DNA of 64,000 nt from Sphaerosporella brunnea (Eukaryota; Ascomycota; Pezizomycetes; Pezizales; Pyronemataceae). Shown piece after piece: positions 1 to 10,267 of this stretch. The position numbers and the translations under genes are program-made. The DNA lies in contig VXIS01000004.1 of the NCBI GenBank assembly GCA_008704415.1, positions 310,001 through 374,000 on the forward strand. The letters are read 5' to 3'. The notes under the pieces are model-generated. The model was not told where the DNA came from, searched no databases, and was given only the letters and a program-made list of their open reading frames with translations. Numbering within the stretch: position 1 is the first letter of the stretch; each line of letters begins with the position of its first letter.

Positions 1-1
1 C

Positions 2-172
2 ATCAACCTCGTCCGCAAGAGCGGCGATAGCCACGGCGTCACTTGCTCGGTGTACCCTGCCTCTGGCTGCCAGGGAGAATACCAGAGCGTTGGAATTCAG
101 AGTGGGGTTAATAGCGGATGCACTTATGTCCCAGGTGGATTTCAGAGTATGAGGTGCTACTTTAGGTGCTAG
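2..172 (+). CDS. 3' end of a cysteine-rich, probably secreted protein
   Basis: Reading frame open from the window edge to a TAG at 170-172, 56 residues visible. It holds five cysteines spaced through the segment (residues 15, 23, 40, 52 and 56 of the visible part), and the last residue before the stop is Cys. Gly/Ser-rich, no charged clusters. The pattern is that of small disulfide-rich secreted fungal proteins, but the N-terminus with any signal peptide lies outside the window, so secretion is inference. No family recognised. Confidence 0.5.
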   Translation: MNLVRKSGDSHGVTCSVYPASGCQGEYQSVGIQSGVNSGCTYVPGGFQSMRCYFRC

Positions 173-744
173 AACCCGTAGATAGATAGGTGGAGGAGGA
201 GGTGAACAAGTGGCGGTGGATAAGGAGGAGCTAGAGAAGGAGGAGGGCCTGGAGAAGGAGAAGGAATCGGGATAGGCACGGCGCGGTTGGTTGTGTCGTC
301 ATTCGTTTGTATCGTGATTACAAAAGTAGTCAGTTGGCTGAAGCTCGGGTACTTTACATACGCACGTGAGGGGGAGATTTGAAGTGAATGAAGAATGATG
401 ATATTGCATTGGAGGTCTCATGAGCGCAGGTATTGTTTCCAGGGATTTTCCGCAACAGCCATCCTTCCTTTGCCAAAGAGGAATCGAAGGCCATGTTGCT
501 ACAGCTTAGAGGCGGTGTCTTTTATTACACTTCGCTAGATGCAGAAAACGCCATAATGAAACCGTAGGAATACAGAAAAAAAACCATTCAAATCGGGTAT
601 GACGCCAATAACCATGCATGCGTAGTTATCTAGAAGTCCCTTCGTTGCAGCCCAACCCGTAAACATCGCATTGACAAACCTCGTAGATGGGACACCTAAA
701 GCGATTAGCGCCTGTTGGACGGAGATGGAGGGACCATGACAAAC
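173..744. other. Intergenic, no gene seen
   Basis: Begins with a purine-rich GGAG/GAAG tract (about 185-270) downstream of the Cys-rich gene. No coding signal, structured repeat or RNA gene was recognised. Confidence 0.5.
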
Positions 745-1580
745 TCACACCACCGCCTCGCGGCCAAATATGATGTGCCACAAGTACTCGAAGATTCTCC
801 CGCTCAACTCATCATCCAATTTCGTCTCGATCAACCACTGGCGATATCGTTGGTACTCCTGCAGGGTCCTTTTTTGTATTGCCTCCCTTGTCACCGCAAA
901 TTGCGCGCAACAGGTACTTCCGATGGTGCGCGGCACCTCCACCTCCGGCCCAAAAAGCGCCTTCCAAGCTGCAACGAATTGGTGTTCGCTGGTCCGGTGC
1001 GCATCCGTGGTGCGAAATGGCTGGATCTCGTCCGGACACCCCGGGACCCAATTGCAGCGAAGATTTACGTAACCCCGTGCCCGAACCGTGTCCTGCCGCA
1101 GCAACCGCACAGAGGCAACGTTGGAATACCCCTCCACATCTGTGTGCCAGGCAGCCGGGAAGCCCTCTTTGTGGGCGTGCAGAAATATGCTAATGTTCGG
1201 CAGGCGGTGGTAGTTGTCGATGACGTAGGTGAGATACGCCATACTTTCTTTGCCTTTATTGATTGGCGTGTGTAGCGGCGCTGTGTGATTGTCTACAGAA
1301 TATATCATAGGTTCATATCTGCTTGAGGTGAGCGGGATGGAGTAGAGAAGCGCGGGACGAGGTACTCTGGCAACTCCTCCGATACCCAAGAGGTTACGTC
1401 GTTTTTTGTGGCGGCCATGACAATGGTGTTTTTTCGCGGTGGAACGGGCGCTGCCGGGGAGTGCTTGCGAAACACAGGCCTTTCTGCCCTGTTTGGGAAG
1501 TGCCAATATAGGAATAAAATAAACGCAAACGCCGTGGAGAGCGCAATTAGACGAGCGCTTGATTTTGGCGTGAACAACAT
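745..1580 (-). CDS. DUF3431 family membrane-anchored protein
   Basis: Two exons on the minus strand: 1580-1366 and 1318-745, with a 47-base GT-AG intron at 1365-1319 (donor GTACCT, acceptor AAGCAG). The join keeps frame and gives 262 residues. It also restores the conserved domain across the junction (..EELPEYEPMIYSVDNH..). Residues 11-28 form one hydrophobic helix near the N-terminus, so a type II signal anchor is likely. The DUF3431 hallmarks are clear: NKGKESMAYLTYVIDNY, FLHAH, AWHTD, the RCNWVPGC segment, CCAQFAV, and a C-terminal tail ending IFEYLWHIIFGRE. Biochemical function of the family is unknown; the fold is often linked to glycan-related proteins, which is not shown here. It is divergent from the protease-like gene that starts at 1957, with about 380 bases between them that probably hold both promoters. 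Confidence 0.9.
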
Positions 1581-1956
1581 GGTGCACGGATGGCGAGGCT
1601 CAGTGTCTGTCGGACGAAACAGCGTGGGAGGGACAAAAGGCGGTAGAAGACTCGGGCTTTCGAAGAGGGCGATCGCTGGGCAATTAGTACCTGGCCGTGA
1701 AATTAGACGCTGCGACCAGGTGGAGTACTATTCACAGAAAACATCGCCTGAATCTCCTGCAAGCGCGCCCCAGCAGCACACAGGCGGCGTGGGCGCTTGC
1801 GGATGGTGTTTTTAGGCTTAGCGTTCGCCGCGATAGGTACCGGTATGCCAGCGAGGTTTCAAGGGGTTCAGCGTTCATCAGCACGGCAGAGGCCATTTAC
1901 ACTGGGGCTCGACCTTGAATGGGTCTCTCAGTTCTCCTCAACTTACACAAAGCTCG

Positions 1957-3050
1957 ATGTTACGGACGATTTTTTTCTGCGTCGCCGCCCTCAGCACCTT
2001 TACGACAGCAGTATGGGCAGAGCTCAACTGTACAGCAGTGCCTATTTCACTGGCGGTCGCGAATTCGACTCTGTCCTCGGGAGTCAAACGTAGAGGAGTG
2101 GCTGTTACGCTGGGGACACCGCCACAAAAGTTCTCCTTAACGGTTGCAGCGTAGGTCTCTATTTCACTACGCTGCACTGAGGTGAAGACTGAGAGTTTGA
2201 TCAGAACATACAATAATACCTACTTTCAAGAAGGCCCAGTGACCAAGGAAAACTGTCCAATGGACGCTGACACGCCTGCAGCACGGTGCATCACCCTGAA
2301 GGGGGGAGTGTTCGATCGGGATGCGTCTTTCACATGGCTACCGCAGACAAAACAATCCTTTCGGGGATCATCTCAAGACTTTAACACGGTTCTCGACACC
2401 TTTGATCGTGGACAAGAGGTTCTCAGCACGTCCGAATTCAATCTTACCAACTACCCGGTTGGGCTCCTAAGCAAGTACACCGGAGATGCTGCAGCTCATG
2501 GCATGCTCGGTCTGTCACTGAACTCAACCTTACTCGAGACCTTGGTGGCAGAGGGCAAAATATCGTCCAACTCCTGGGCCCTAGACTATGGTTGGAGCGG
2601 TTATGACTCAACTTGGGTGGATGGTGCTTTGACACTTGGAGGCTACGATAAAAGCAGGTTTCAAGGCGATCTTTATCCCCAGGACTTTTCAATCCAGTCG
2701 AACGGACAAGTGGATCAAGAATGTGCCCTCAAAGTAACCATCGAAAGTATGGTAATGACCAACTCCAGTGGAAGCGTCGATCTACTTCCTGGAGGAAAGT
2801 CCGAAGCGAAATTGTAAGACTAGGCAAAAGGATCCAGGCTGGAGGTCTCAGTTTGTGGGAATACTGACCATGTAGAGCATGTGTAACACCCAATTACCCT
2901 CTAATCACACTCCCCGGAACCATGTTCGACATTTTCAATCAGAATATGAACGGAAAATACAGCGACGATAAGCGCTCTGTGGGCGCTTTTTACTTGTGGG
3001 GATTCGTAGACTCGGGTACACCGTATGCTCTCTGCTTTCAGTTCATCTAA
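1957..3050 (+). CDS. Aspartic-protease-like (A1 fold) secreted protein, catalytically degenerate, C-terminally short
   Basis: Three exons: 1957-2150, 2205-2813, 2876-3050. Introns are 2151-2204 (GTAGGT..GATCAG) and 2814-2875 (GTAAGA..ATGTAG, with CTGAC branch site near 2864). All joins are in frame, 325 residues. Residues 1-21 are a signal peptide ending at Ala. The pepsin-like landmarks are VTLGTPPQKFSL, HGMLGLSLNS, GALTLGGYDKSRF, and CVTPNYPLITLP in the position of the second active-site loop. Neither expected D[ST]G motif is present there: the first is replaced by VAATYNNTY and the second by ACVTPNY, so proteolysis is unlikely. Family members usually run over 400 residues, often with a membrane tail. 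This model stops at TAA 3048-3050, about 260 bases before a foldback element, and a plausible membrane tail exon sits 3.3 kb downstream. Exon 3's end is the least certain part. Confidence 0.75.
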
Positions 3051-3307
3051 ATTTGCTCTTCTGACCATATATATATCAAACAAGATTCTTGCGGCCTTCG
3101 GCCGTGATCTGATTATATAAGCACGGGTTTCGTCCAGTGATTATCCGTTTTATCGATGGCTTGGCACTCCAAACTCCAGACAGGGGGGTCGGCGGTTGAT
3201 GGGAGATCGAGTGACGTCCGGTGAGTCGTCCCAACCTACTCCCAACCTTTCCGCTGCCCACCACCCCTCCGCTTGTTTCCTTTGTCCTACTTCTTGTTAA
3301 GAAGTTG

Positions 3308-3917
3308 GCTGCCACAGAGACACCTAGACTTCCACTAATAAAAAAAAAAAAAAAAGTATATATATATAGAGTGAAGCCTTTACCACACTGCAACCGCTAC
3401 GGCATCTCCCCAGCCCCCAGTAGATTGGGGGGTTTTAATTCACGCTTTTCACTGAAAATTTACTTGATTTTCTTTCCTTGAGAGAGCCGCCAGACCAGGC
3501 ACACCCGTCTGTAGGCCACGGGGGGTGTTGTGGTGGAGCAGTAGCGGATGGAAAAAAAAGTAAATTTTTGTATGATAGTGTTGTCGCCGTCACATTCACG
3601 TTTCCATACATAGTACGTTTGCTACTTAGAAAAGATTGACTTCGGCGCCGGCATTTCTCATCGTGCCGGAAGAATACGGTACCCTTAGGCCTCACGGGCC
3701 TACAGACGGGCGTGCCTGGCCTGGCGGCTCTCTCAAGGAAAGAAAATCAAGGAAATTTTCAGTGAAAAGCGTGAATTAAAACCCCCCATCTACTGGGGGC
3801 TGGGGAGATGCCGTAGCGGTTGCAATGTGGTAAAGGCTATATATATACTTTTTATATATATATATATATATATGATATTTTAAACGTAGTGGAAGTCTAG
3901 GTGTCTCTGTGGCAGCC
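3308..3917. mobile_element. Foldback / MITE-like element with arms of about 210-220 bases
   Basis: The segments about 3308-3519 and 3698-3917 are near-perfect reverse complements, separated by about 180 unique bases. The outermost 29 bases match exactly, starting GGCTGCCACAGAGACACC. An AT-microsatellite and A-run inside each arm differ in length between the arms. No ORF. The target-site duplication is unclear; only TT is shared outside the ends. The right arm contains ACAGACGGGCGTG, which also occurs in the LINE 3' region near 60956. Confidence 0.8.
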
Positions 3918-4469
3918 TTTTCGAACCTTATGCCAACTAATTTAGTATCTGAAGCCTCTCAGACTCATTCCACTTTCTTCCTTCCTCCATCCTCCCAGAC
4001 TCCACATTCTTTCTTTCTTCATCCTCCCAACCACCCCCCCAAAGCACCTACAAAGCTGCAGACGACTTGGTAAGATCCCATAGCTTGAGCCAACAACTCA
4101 GTGATATGTCATCATCTCTCCTGCTTCATCGCGCTCGTCTATATCTTGATTCTTTGCTCTGTGCACATACCACGTTTTTCATTCCCGCTGCTTTCTTCGC
4201 TCTTTGCATGTCCCTCATCTACATCTTGTTTCCCGCTGCTTTCTTTGCTTATTGTACGTACCTCAGCTACAGTTTGATTCCGAGCACGCGCTGACTGTAA
4301 TAAATCGCAGAAGTACTGGGAAGGGCTAGTGCTCTACTTGAACCGGTGTGCGCCTCTTCAGCTTTCTTCAGCCACGTTTCCGCCACACACAACCCACTAT
4401 CGTCCTGCTACACAACAACACCTTCTTCCTTCCAATCTGCCCTCCGATAATCGTATCAATACTTCCGAC

Positions 4470-5900
4470 ATGTCCGGCCGCGGTGACCAGAAGCGGATGC
4501 TCCCGATCGGCGAGATCCGTCCAAGCAGAGCTTACACTCCGCCTCAGACCCCCAAGACTTCCCAAACCCCCATAACCCCCTTAACTCCCGAGACCCCCGA
4601 AACCCCCATAACTCCCGAGACCCCCGAAACCCCCGAGACCCCCGGAACCGCCATAACTCCGAATACTCCACCCGGACTCGATGCTCAGATTTCTCCTCCG
4701 AATATGTGTCGTGAGGCCCTGAAAAAAAAAGTGAAAGCAACCCCTGGAAAAGCGGGTCTCAAAAAGAAAGATGTCCTGTTAAAGCTTTTAGAATATGCCG
4801 ATGCCCACCAGGGTGAAGATGCAAGCGTTGTGCTGCGGGGCATCGTTTCGCAGCTTCTCGAGACAATTCCGAAAGTCTATTCCGTAAGTCAAATCTTCAT
4901 CATGTTCTCCATTCATCCGGAAAAAACAGAAAATGACCTTTCGAAGCTTACTGCTGGTGAAGCCAGTGCCAAAGTTCTCGTCGAACTTTTCAATTTGCAC
5001 ATGGACCAGAGTGGAGCACCCTTTGCGTACACCCGGAAGAATCCAGCTATGGTTGATGTCCCGATCATCCTGAGTATGCCTTAACCCAGGCGCTGTAGTT
5101 TTCAAGTGTTCTGTCCTACTGACAATCCAATCTCAACAGAGGCGAACCTTCGAAATCTCAGCAAGGCGAGCTATGACTGGGCATGCGAGGCGTCATGTCG
5201 CATAAGAATCGATTATATGCTTGTTGCATGCCGCATGCATTTCCTCACTGCTAATAAGGATGACTCGTCCGGCCGCACGACTCCTCCCACCCATCGTTTT
5301 TTACCGATGCACATTTTCCCAGAGATGGATCTCTCGGTGGAAATTGAAGACAGGAGGACCGACGAGTTGAGGAAGTTCCGGATATCGGGAAAGCCGGACT
5401 GGGCATTCGCTCAGGGAGATCGAAAGAATTCCGGATCCGGAACGGTCTTGATCGCCATCGAGGCGAAAAATCCGGCCACTATCGGGCTAGCTCGAAACCA
5501 GCTTTTAACGTACTTAGTGATCATGCGGCAACTTCGGAAACAAGAACAGAAAATCGTCGATCATGTTCAAGGATTCTATTCGGATGGGAAAAATTATCGC
5601 TTTATGTACATTGGAGGTGAAGGAAAAGTCTATGAGTCAAAGAATTTTGACACTAGGTTCGAGGAAGAGTTGAAGGTGGCTTTTAATTGGATCCTGGACA
5701 TGATGCACAGTGCGGCGAAGTCATCTCCGAACACGAGTCCGACTAAGCCCGGACAAGCGCAGGAGAGTGAGTTATCCGATTTCGAGAACCGGGTTTTCCT
5801 GCATCTGTATGAACCGCAGAAAAACGACGACGAGACCTGCGACGACGAGACCTACGACTGCGATCTGGACGCGGACGGCATGATTACCGATGAGTGGTGA
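4470..5900 (+). CDS. PD-(D/E)XK nuclease-fold protein with N-terminal Thr-Pro repeat
   Basis: Two exons, 4470-5073 and 5140-5900, with a 66-base intron (donor GTATGC, branch CTGAC, acceptor CAACAG); the join makes Lys202. 454 residues. The start at 4470 was chosen because the sequence from there is protein-like; an in-frame upstream codon exists at 4329. Residues 24-69 are a low-complexity TP/ETP repeat, followed by a Lys-rich stretch and a helical middle domain. The C-terminal half has the nuclease-core pattern: SGKPDW (Asp288), then VLIAIEAKN (Glu309-x-Lys311), then RNQLLTYL (Gln322, Tyr326, the QxxxY arrangement of RecB/Cas4-like nucleases). It ends in an acidic tail with repeated DDET. 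A CT-rich stretch (3960-4060) lies upstream, typical of fungal promoters. DNA cleavage is inferred from the motif order only. Related fungal proteins are often in expanded, TE-associated or Crinkler-like families. Confidence 0.7.
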
Positions 5901-6249
5901 TTCGTGGTGTTTGCTTGAATCAACAGCTTGAGTGGCGGCTCGGGAGAGGTGAGGGTGAAAACAGAAATCAGGGTTGCTGGTGAGGTTGCGTTTGATTTAG
6001 ATATTGCGTTCCTCTTTTCATTATCTGGTTTAGTTGAACGGAGGTCATATGCGGCATCTCACCGCTGACACCGACCGCCTTCACTACGTTTGTTCTGATT
6101 TTTACGAAATCTCTCCAGCTTCGTTATATTTTCATGATGGCCGAAATGAAGATTGTGGGACATTGGGTTTACACTATTCTATTGGCCTTATAGGCGTTTG
6201 TAAAAGATGTGCCAGTGCTTATACCGTGACTTCAGATACGTAGTATCTA

Positions 6250-6660
6250 GTGCTTGGGAAGCGGGCGGATAGCAGTGATGGGAGTGGGAATATATATGGT
6301 TGGCGACTCGATAAACCGTCACCTCGGGTGACGGTTTATCGAGTCGCAAAGTCAGGCACCGATGCGGCGGCAATAGGAGGGGGCATAGGTGCCGCTATCG
6401 CCGGGCTTTTGCTACTGGCCGGTGGTGCTTTTTACTACATGCGAAGAGGTGCAGTCAAGGCTGGGGCGACAGAAACTATGGCTCTGCCTTATGCGCACAA
6501 GAGAGGCCAGGAAGTTGATGGTTTGGGACAGCCACTGGCGGAGTTGTCGGTGCAGCACCCACCCCACTATGAGGCTGATTCGACTATGCTGCTGCAACCC
6601 CTGGCTCTGGGATCGATAGTTGAGTTAGACAGCTCGGAGAGATCTGGGCATCGGCAATAG
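6250..6660 (+). pseudogene. Orphan C-terminal membrane-tail exon
   Basis: An open frame ending at TAG 6658-6660. From about 6363 it reads as a Gly/Ala-rich transmembrane helix (AIAGLLLLAGGAFYYMRR) followed by a cytosolic tail ending near IVELDSSER. This is the usual C-terminus of single-pass fungal membrane proteins, including membrane-tailed aspartic-protease-like proteins. A possible splice acceptor (GCAATAG) precedes the helix. No matching ectodomain lies directly upstream; a perfect hairpin does. One reading is that it is the displaced last exon of the gene at 1957-3050, cut off by the material at 3300-5900. Confidence in the exon is moderate, in the link low. Confidence 0.45.
6303..6347. 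repeat. Perfect 45-base hairpin
   Basis: Arms 6303-6323 and 6327-6347 are exact 21-base reverse complements around a 3-base TCG loop (GCGACTCGATAAACCGTCAC..). It lies just upstream of the orphan membrane-tail exon. This could be a small palindromic insertion or a recombination footprint. Confidence 0.9.
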
Positions 6661-8082
6661 CCTAGTTTTCTTTACTTGTTTTTGCACATAGGACGAAAGG
6701 TTTTGTATATTATGAGTGATCAATGTGCATACGTGTTATGTAAGGGTTTTATATGAAAAAAATGATGACATGAGCCTTGTATGAGGCTGGTCGCTCCACA
6801 GTGGTTGTATAATGGTTATTCGCATATTGTTAGTGCCACACAATGATCACGAAAACCAAAACCCTTATATGACCAATACTCAAAATCTACAATGTTATAA
6901 TCATGGCGATGCATCAAGATGACCGAAGCCATCATGACTATATCGGCCTGTCCCTAAGGAGATAGTTATGGCACTCTCAGGTTCCCGAAGTCAAATCATG
7001 TGGGTCGGATAAGCTGTTTCAGGCTGCCGAGTGAGAACACGTGCTTGCGAGTGCTATCGCGTTGTTTGTGTGTTGAGCTTTTCAACAAGCTGTACCTCTG
7101 CGACGAGTAAGCTTCCGGCTTTGACATCGTCACATCTCCCGGTTGCTTTTTTATGCCACATCTACAGCTAGTATCGCCTCTGCTTTGGGGTGTGGAGGCA
7201 ATAGTCGGGTGCACGACTCGACGGTGATGGTGAAGATGATGATGATGGCGATCATGTTGGGGCTTATGTTGGGGATGGAGAGGACTAGTGCCTAGTGGGC
7301 ACCACCGCCGTGGCGGGATTGAATTCCCGACGTGCGGCAAGGGTACGGGAGCACGGCAAATATGTAATGGTTAGCAGTAAAAAATGGTTTTTGCTCAACC
7401 ATGGAATAAGTACCCTTATATGGGCGAATTTTTTTGGCAAAAAGTGTTAGTCTGTTAGTCAGCTACCAGGGAGGTACGCCAACTCGTTCGGCAAAAAAGT
7501 GGCCGCCTGCAGACTAAAAAGTGTAATATACGCAATCTACACTTTCCCCGAAAAACATAGTCACACCATCCGTATATAATTATTTCCAAAGCCCCCCCCC
7601 CGTCCTACAAATATCGGTGTTGATACACCATATATGGATGGCATCGAGTACGTAGGTTCATGAAAGGATTTTCGATCACTCTATGGTGGACGTGCAGGTC
7701 AGTAGAAACATACTCATTGAATGACCATGTAGTCCGGCCCTCGTGCCTGTACCCAGGAGTTTTTAGAGGCTGGATTTCGAGCACCGTGGCCCCATTCTAA
7801 TAATAGTCCAAAACATCCCATCCAAGAGTTAACTCCATCCGTCAACTGCAATATCTGTAGCTCCATCTCACATTCGCTCAATTGATCGAAGAAAGCCTCC
7901 TCATGATCAATCTTTTAGGGTTATGACTTGACTATTGTTCTTTTCACCCCCCTGCGTTTCGCTGGACCCTGCTTGATTGCTGGCACGTGCCGGGTCGGTT
8001 GACTGCTGGCTAGCTCCGTTCTCGTTGTCGGTTTTAACTTCATCCACTTCACAAATCAGCACGCAGTCTCAGGCGCGAAGCT
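6661..8082. other. Intergenic, no gene seen
   Basis: AT-rich spacer of 1.4 kb between the orphan exon and the 3' end of the membrane protein gene. A C-run lies near 7593 and loosely repeated ACCCTTATATG-like words occur near 6866 and 7411. No ORF with protein-like composition was found. Confidence 0.5.
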
Positions 8083-10267
8083 CTATAGCATACCAGGCTT
8101 CTTTTCCTTCAGAGTTAGGTAGCCCTCCTTAGTAATCTGCACCGGACTTTCCCACATGTGGGCAGCCTCAGGCAATTGAGAGAGGGCACTATCACCGTGG
8201 GTTCTTGCCACATCAAGGATCCCCCCCCCTTCCTCGAGAGTGAGTACTTGACCGAGAGTGTGCCAGGCCTGGTCCAAGAATTTCGGGGCGCGAGTGGTGA
8301 AGTATAGGTAGAAAATAATCAATACAGTAATGAAATGAAGACCGATAATCCCGCATACGATGAACATGCCTCGCTTTTGTACTGGGATGGTGACGGTTCG
8401 GGCAGTTTGCACAGTTGACGTGGAGTCCCTGATTGTGATACTGCTTATATCGACGTCCGCCTCTTTAGCCCCAGCCAATAGTTGATCGGTGACTACGAGC
8501 TGGGCGAAGTCGGCTGCCGTAGCGAGTGAGAAGATGCTTTGAAGAGCGTTAGCCATTGGCTGGCGGAAATATGTTGTTGTGTCGAGCAAAAAGGTGTAGA
8601 AACCGTCCATGTCTAGCGGGAGAATCGATTCGTTGTAGCGATAAGTGTTGTTCGGGGTGAAGTCGGGAAGTTGGCGCAAGAAACGATTATCGAGGTCATG
8701 GACTGTTATGCTGAACGGTCCGAGATCGGCCCTGGAACTAGCATTGTAGCTTGTGAGATTCAAAATCCCTCGTTCTTGGAAATCACCAGGCCCATCCAGC
8801 TGGTTCCGAACCGATGCCGCCGCATCCGCGTAGAGCCTATGGAAACTGATAGAATCGCTGGAGTTTAAAAAACTCGCTACCCGAACATCCGTAAAGTCTG
8901 GCTCCTGGAAGGGCTCTGCAGCTTGTGCCGTGACATCGGCAAAGGCGTTCTTGGTCCCTGCAACACATAGTGTCATTCCAACAAGGTGCTCTGTACCGTT
9001 ACTGGGATAGATCAACTTGGTGGTCCATTCGGTTCCGTCGAAACCGTATCCAGTCGCATTATACAACTGACCCAGTAACGCAAGATCCGGCAGATCGTCA
9101 TCGGTGACTGCTAGAGTCTGGTTTATGACCAACATCCAAGAATTGGTGGATTCAAAAAGACACCGGGTTGGGAAACCACCGCAGTCGAGATCTGCCGGAG
9201 ACTTCAATGGACAAATGAATTGGCCGCCATAGCCGGTGATTGGGACGGTGCAATTCATCTCGAGTGGCGAAATGGTCGACTGTAGAGCGTTCCATTCGAA
9301 AGAATTCGCTGACTTCAATTCGCCAGACACCTGTTGCAAGAAGTTGATGTCGAGCCTTCCTGTGATGCGACCTTCATCCTCAAAGACGAGGTCAAGGACA
9401 GTTGGTGACATGCAAAGGACGTGCGCCTCAGCTAAACCGGCAAGGCCCTTGTAGTACAAGAGGCTGGATCTAGTAGAGGCTGGCAGTGGAAAGAATGCTC
9501 GTACAGTTGACCCTGTACTTTTGACCCCGCGTCCAGGCCCCGGACTGGCTGTGGTAGGGGGTTGAGTGATGTCGATCGACTTGCCTCGAACCTCCGCAAA
9601 CCGCGGGAATTCGGTTGGCCGTATTTTCAGCGGTTCGTAATCAAACCACGGTTCGCCCGTGTCGATGTAGTGAACAGTGGTGTTGTTTTTCAAGCCGGCG
9701 ACCGGCTGAAGGCCCAGATCCGACGTAAGGATGGTTGAAACCACTTGCGAAACAGCGACAGCAGCCGATAGCAGCAGTACCAGAAAGAGAGGGCCAAATT
9801 TCTTGGAAACCAATGCACCTTGAAAAATGGGCAGAGCCATGGACCACGGAGTGCTTCCCGCATGTCGGAGCATGGATACTGCCGCCGCGTCTTTTAAAAG
9901 TATGGAACCCTCATAGAACGCCAGAGTCGCCAACATCATGCCACAGATACCCAGCTGCAAAGCAACGCATATTCGAAGGATAACACTTGAAGCGGTTATC
10001 ACAGTGGGGGTTTTGTTCCCTCGAGCGATCGTTGATCGAAGGCTAGTGGGACTGCTTTTCAAGTTGAAGTCCCATAAAGAAATTAAGGCGCCCAAAATGA
10101 GAAAAATGCCGATGGTGCTGACTATGAAGAGAGAAGGTCGTGTTAGGCCGAATCGGGATTGTATGGCGCCAAATCGGCCAAGGCAGGATCTTGGTTTCTC
10201 TGCTATTTGGTCAATCTTTGATCGTTGAACGAGAAGAAACCTTAGGGAACTTACGGGGAGTCGACAT
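8083..10267 (-). CDS. Fungal four-TM membrane protein with large glycosylated extracellular domain, function unknown
   Basis: Two exons: a 13-base first exon 10267-10255 (ATG TCG ACT CCC C) and 10199-8083, split by a 55-base intron (donor GTAAGT, TTGAC branch 12 bases before the CAG acceptor). The join forms codon 5 and extends the protein upstream of the long open frame, giving 709 residues. Predicted membrane helices lie at about residues 26-47, 76-99, 139-163 and 616-638. Between the third and fourth lies a region of about 450 residues with many N-x-S/T sites and scattered cysteines, likely extracellular. A short Lys-rich cytosolic tail follows. This architecture matches uncharacterised membrane proteins common in filamentous ascomycetes. 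No catalytic motif is visible, and transport or sensing would be guesswork. Confidence 0.8.
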
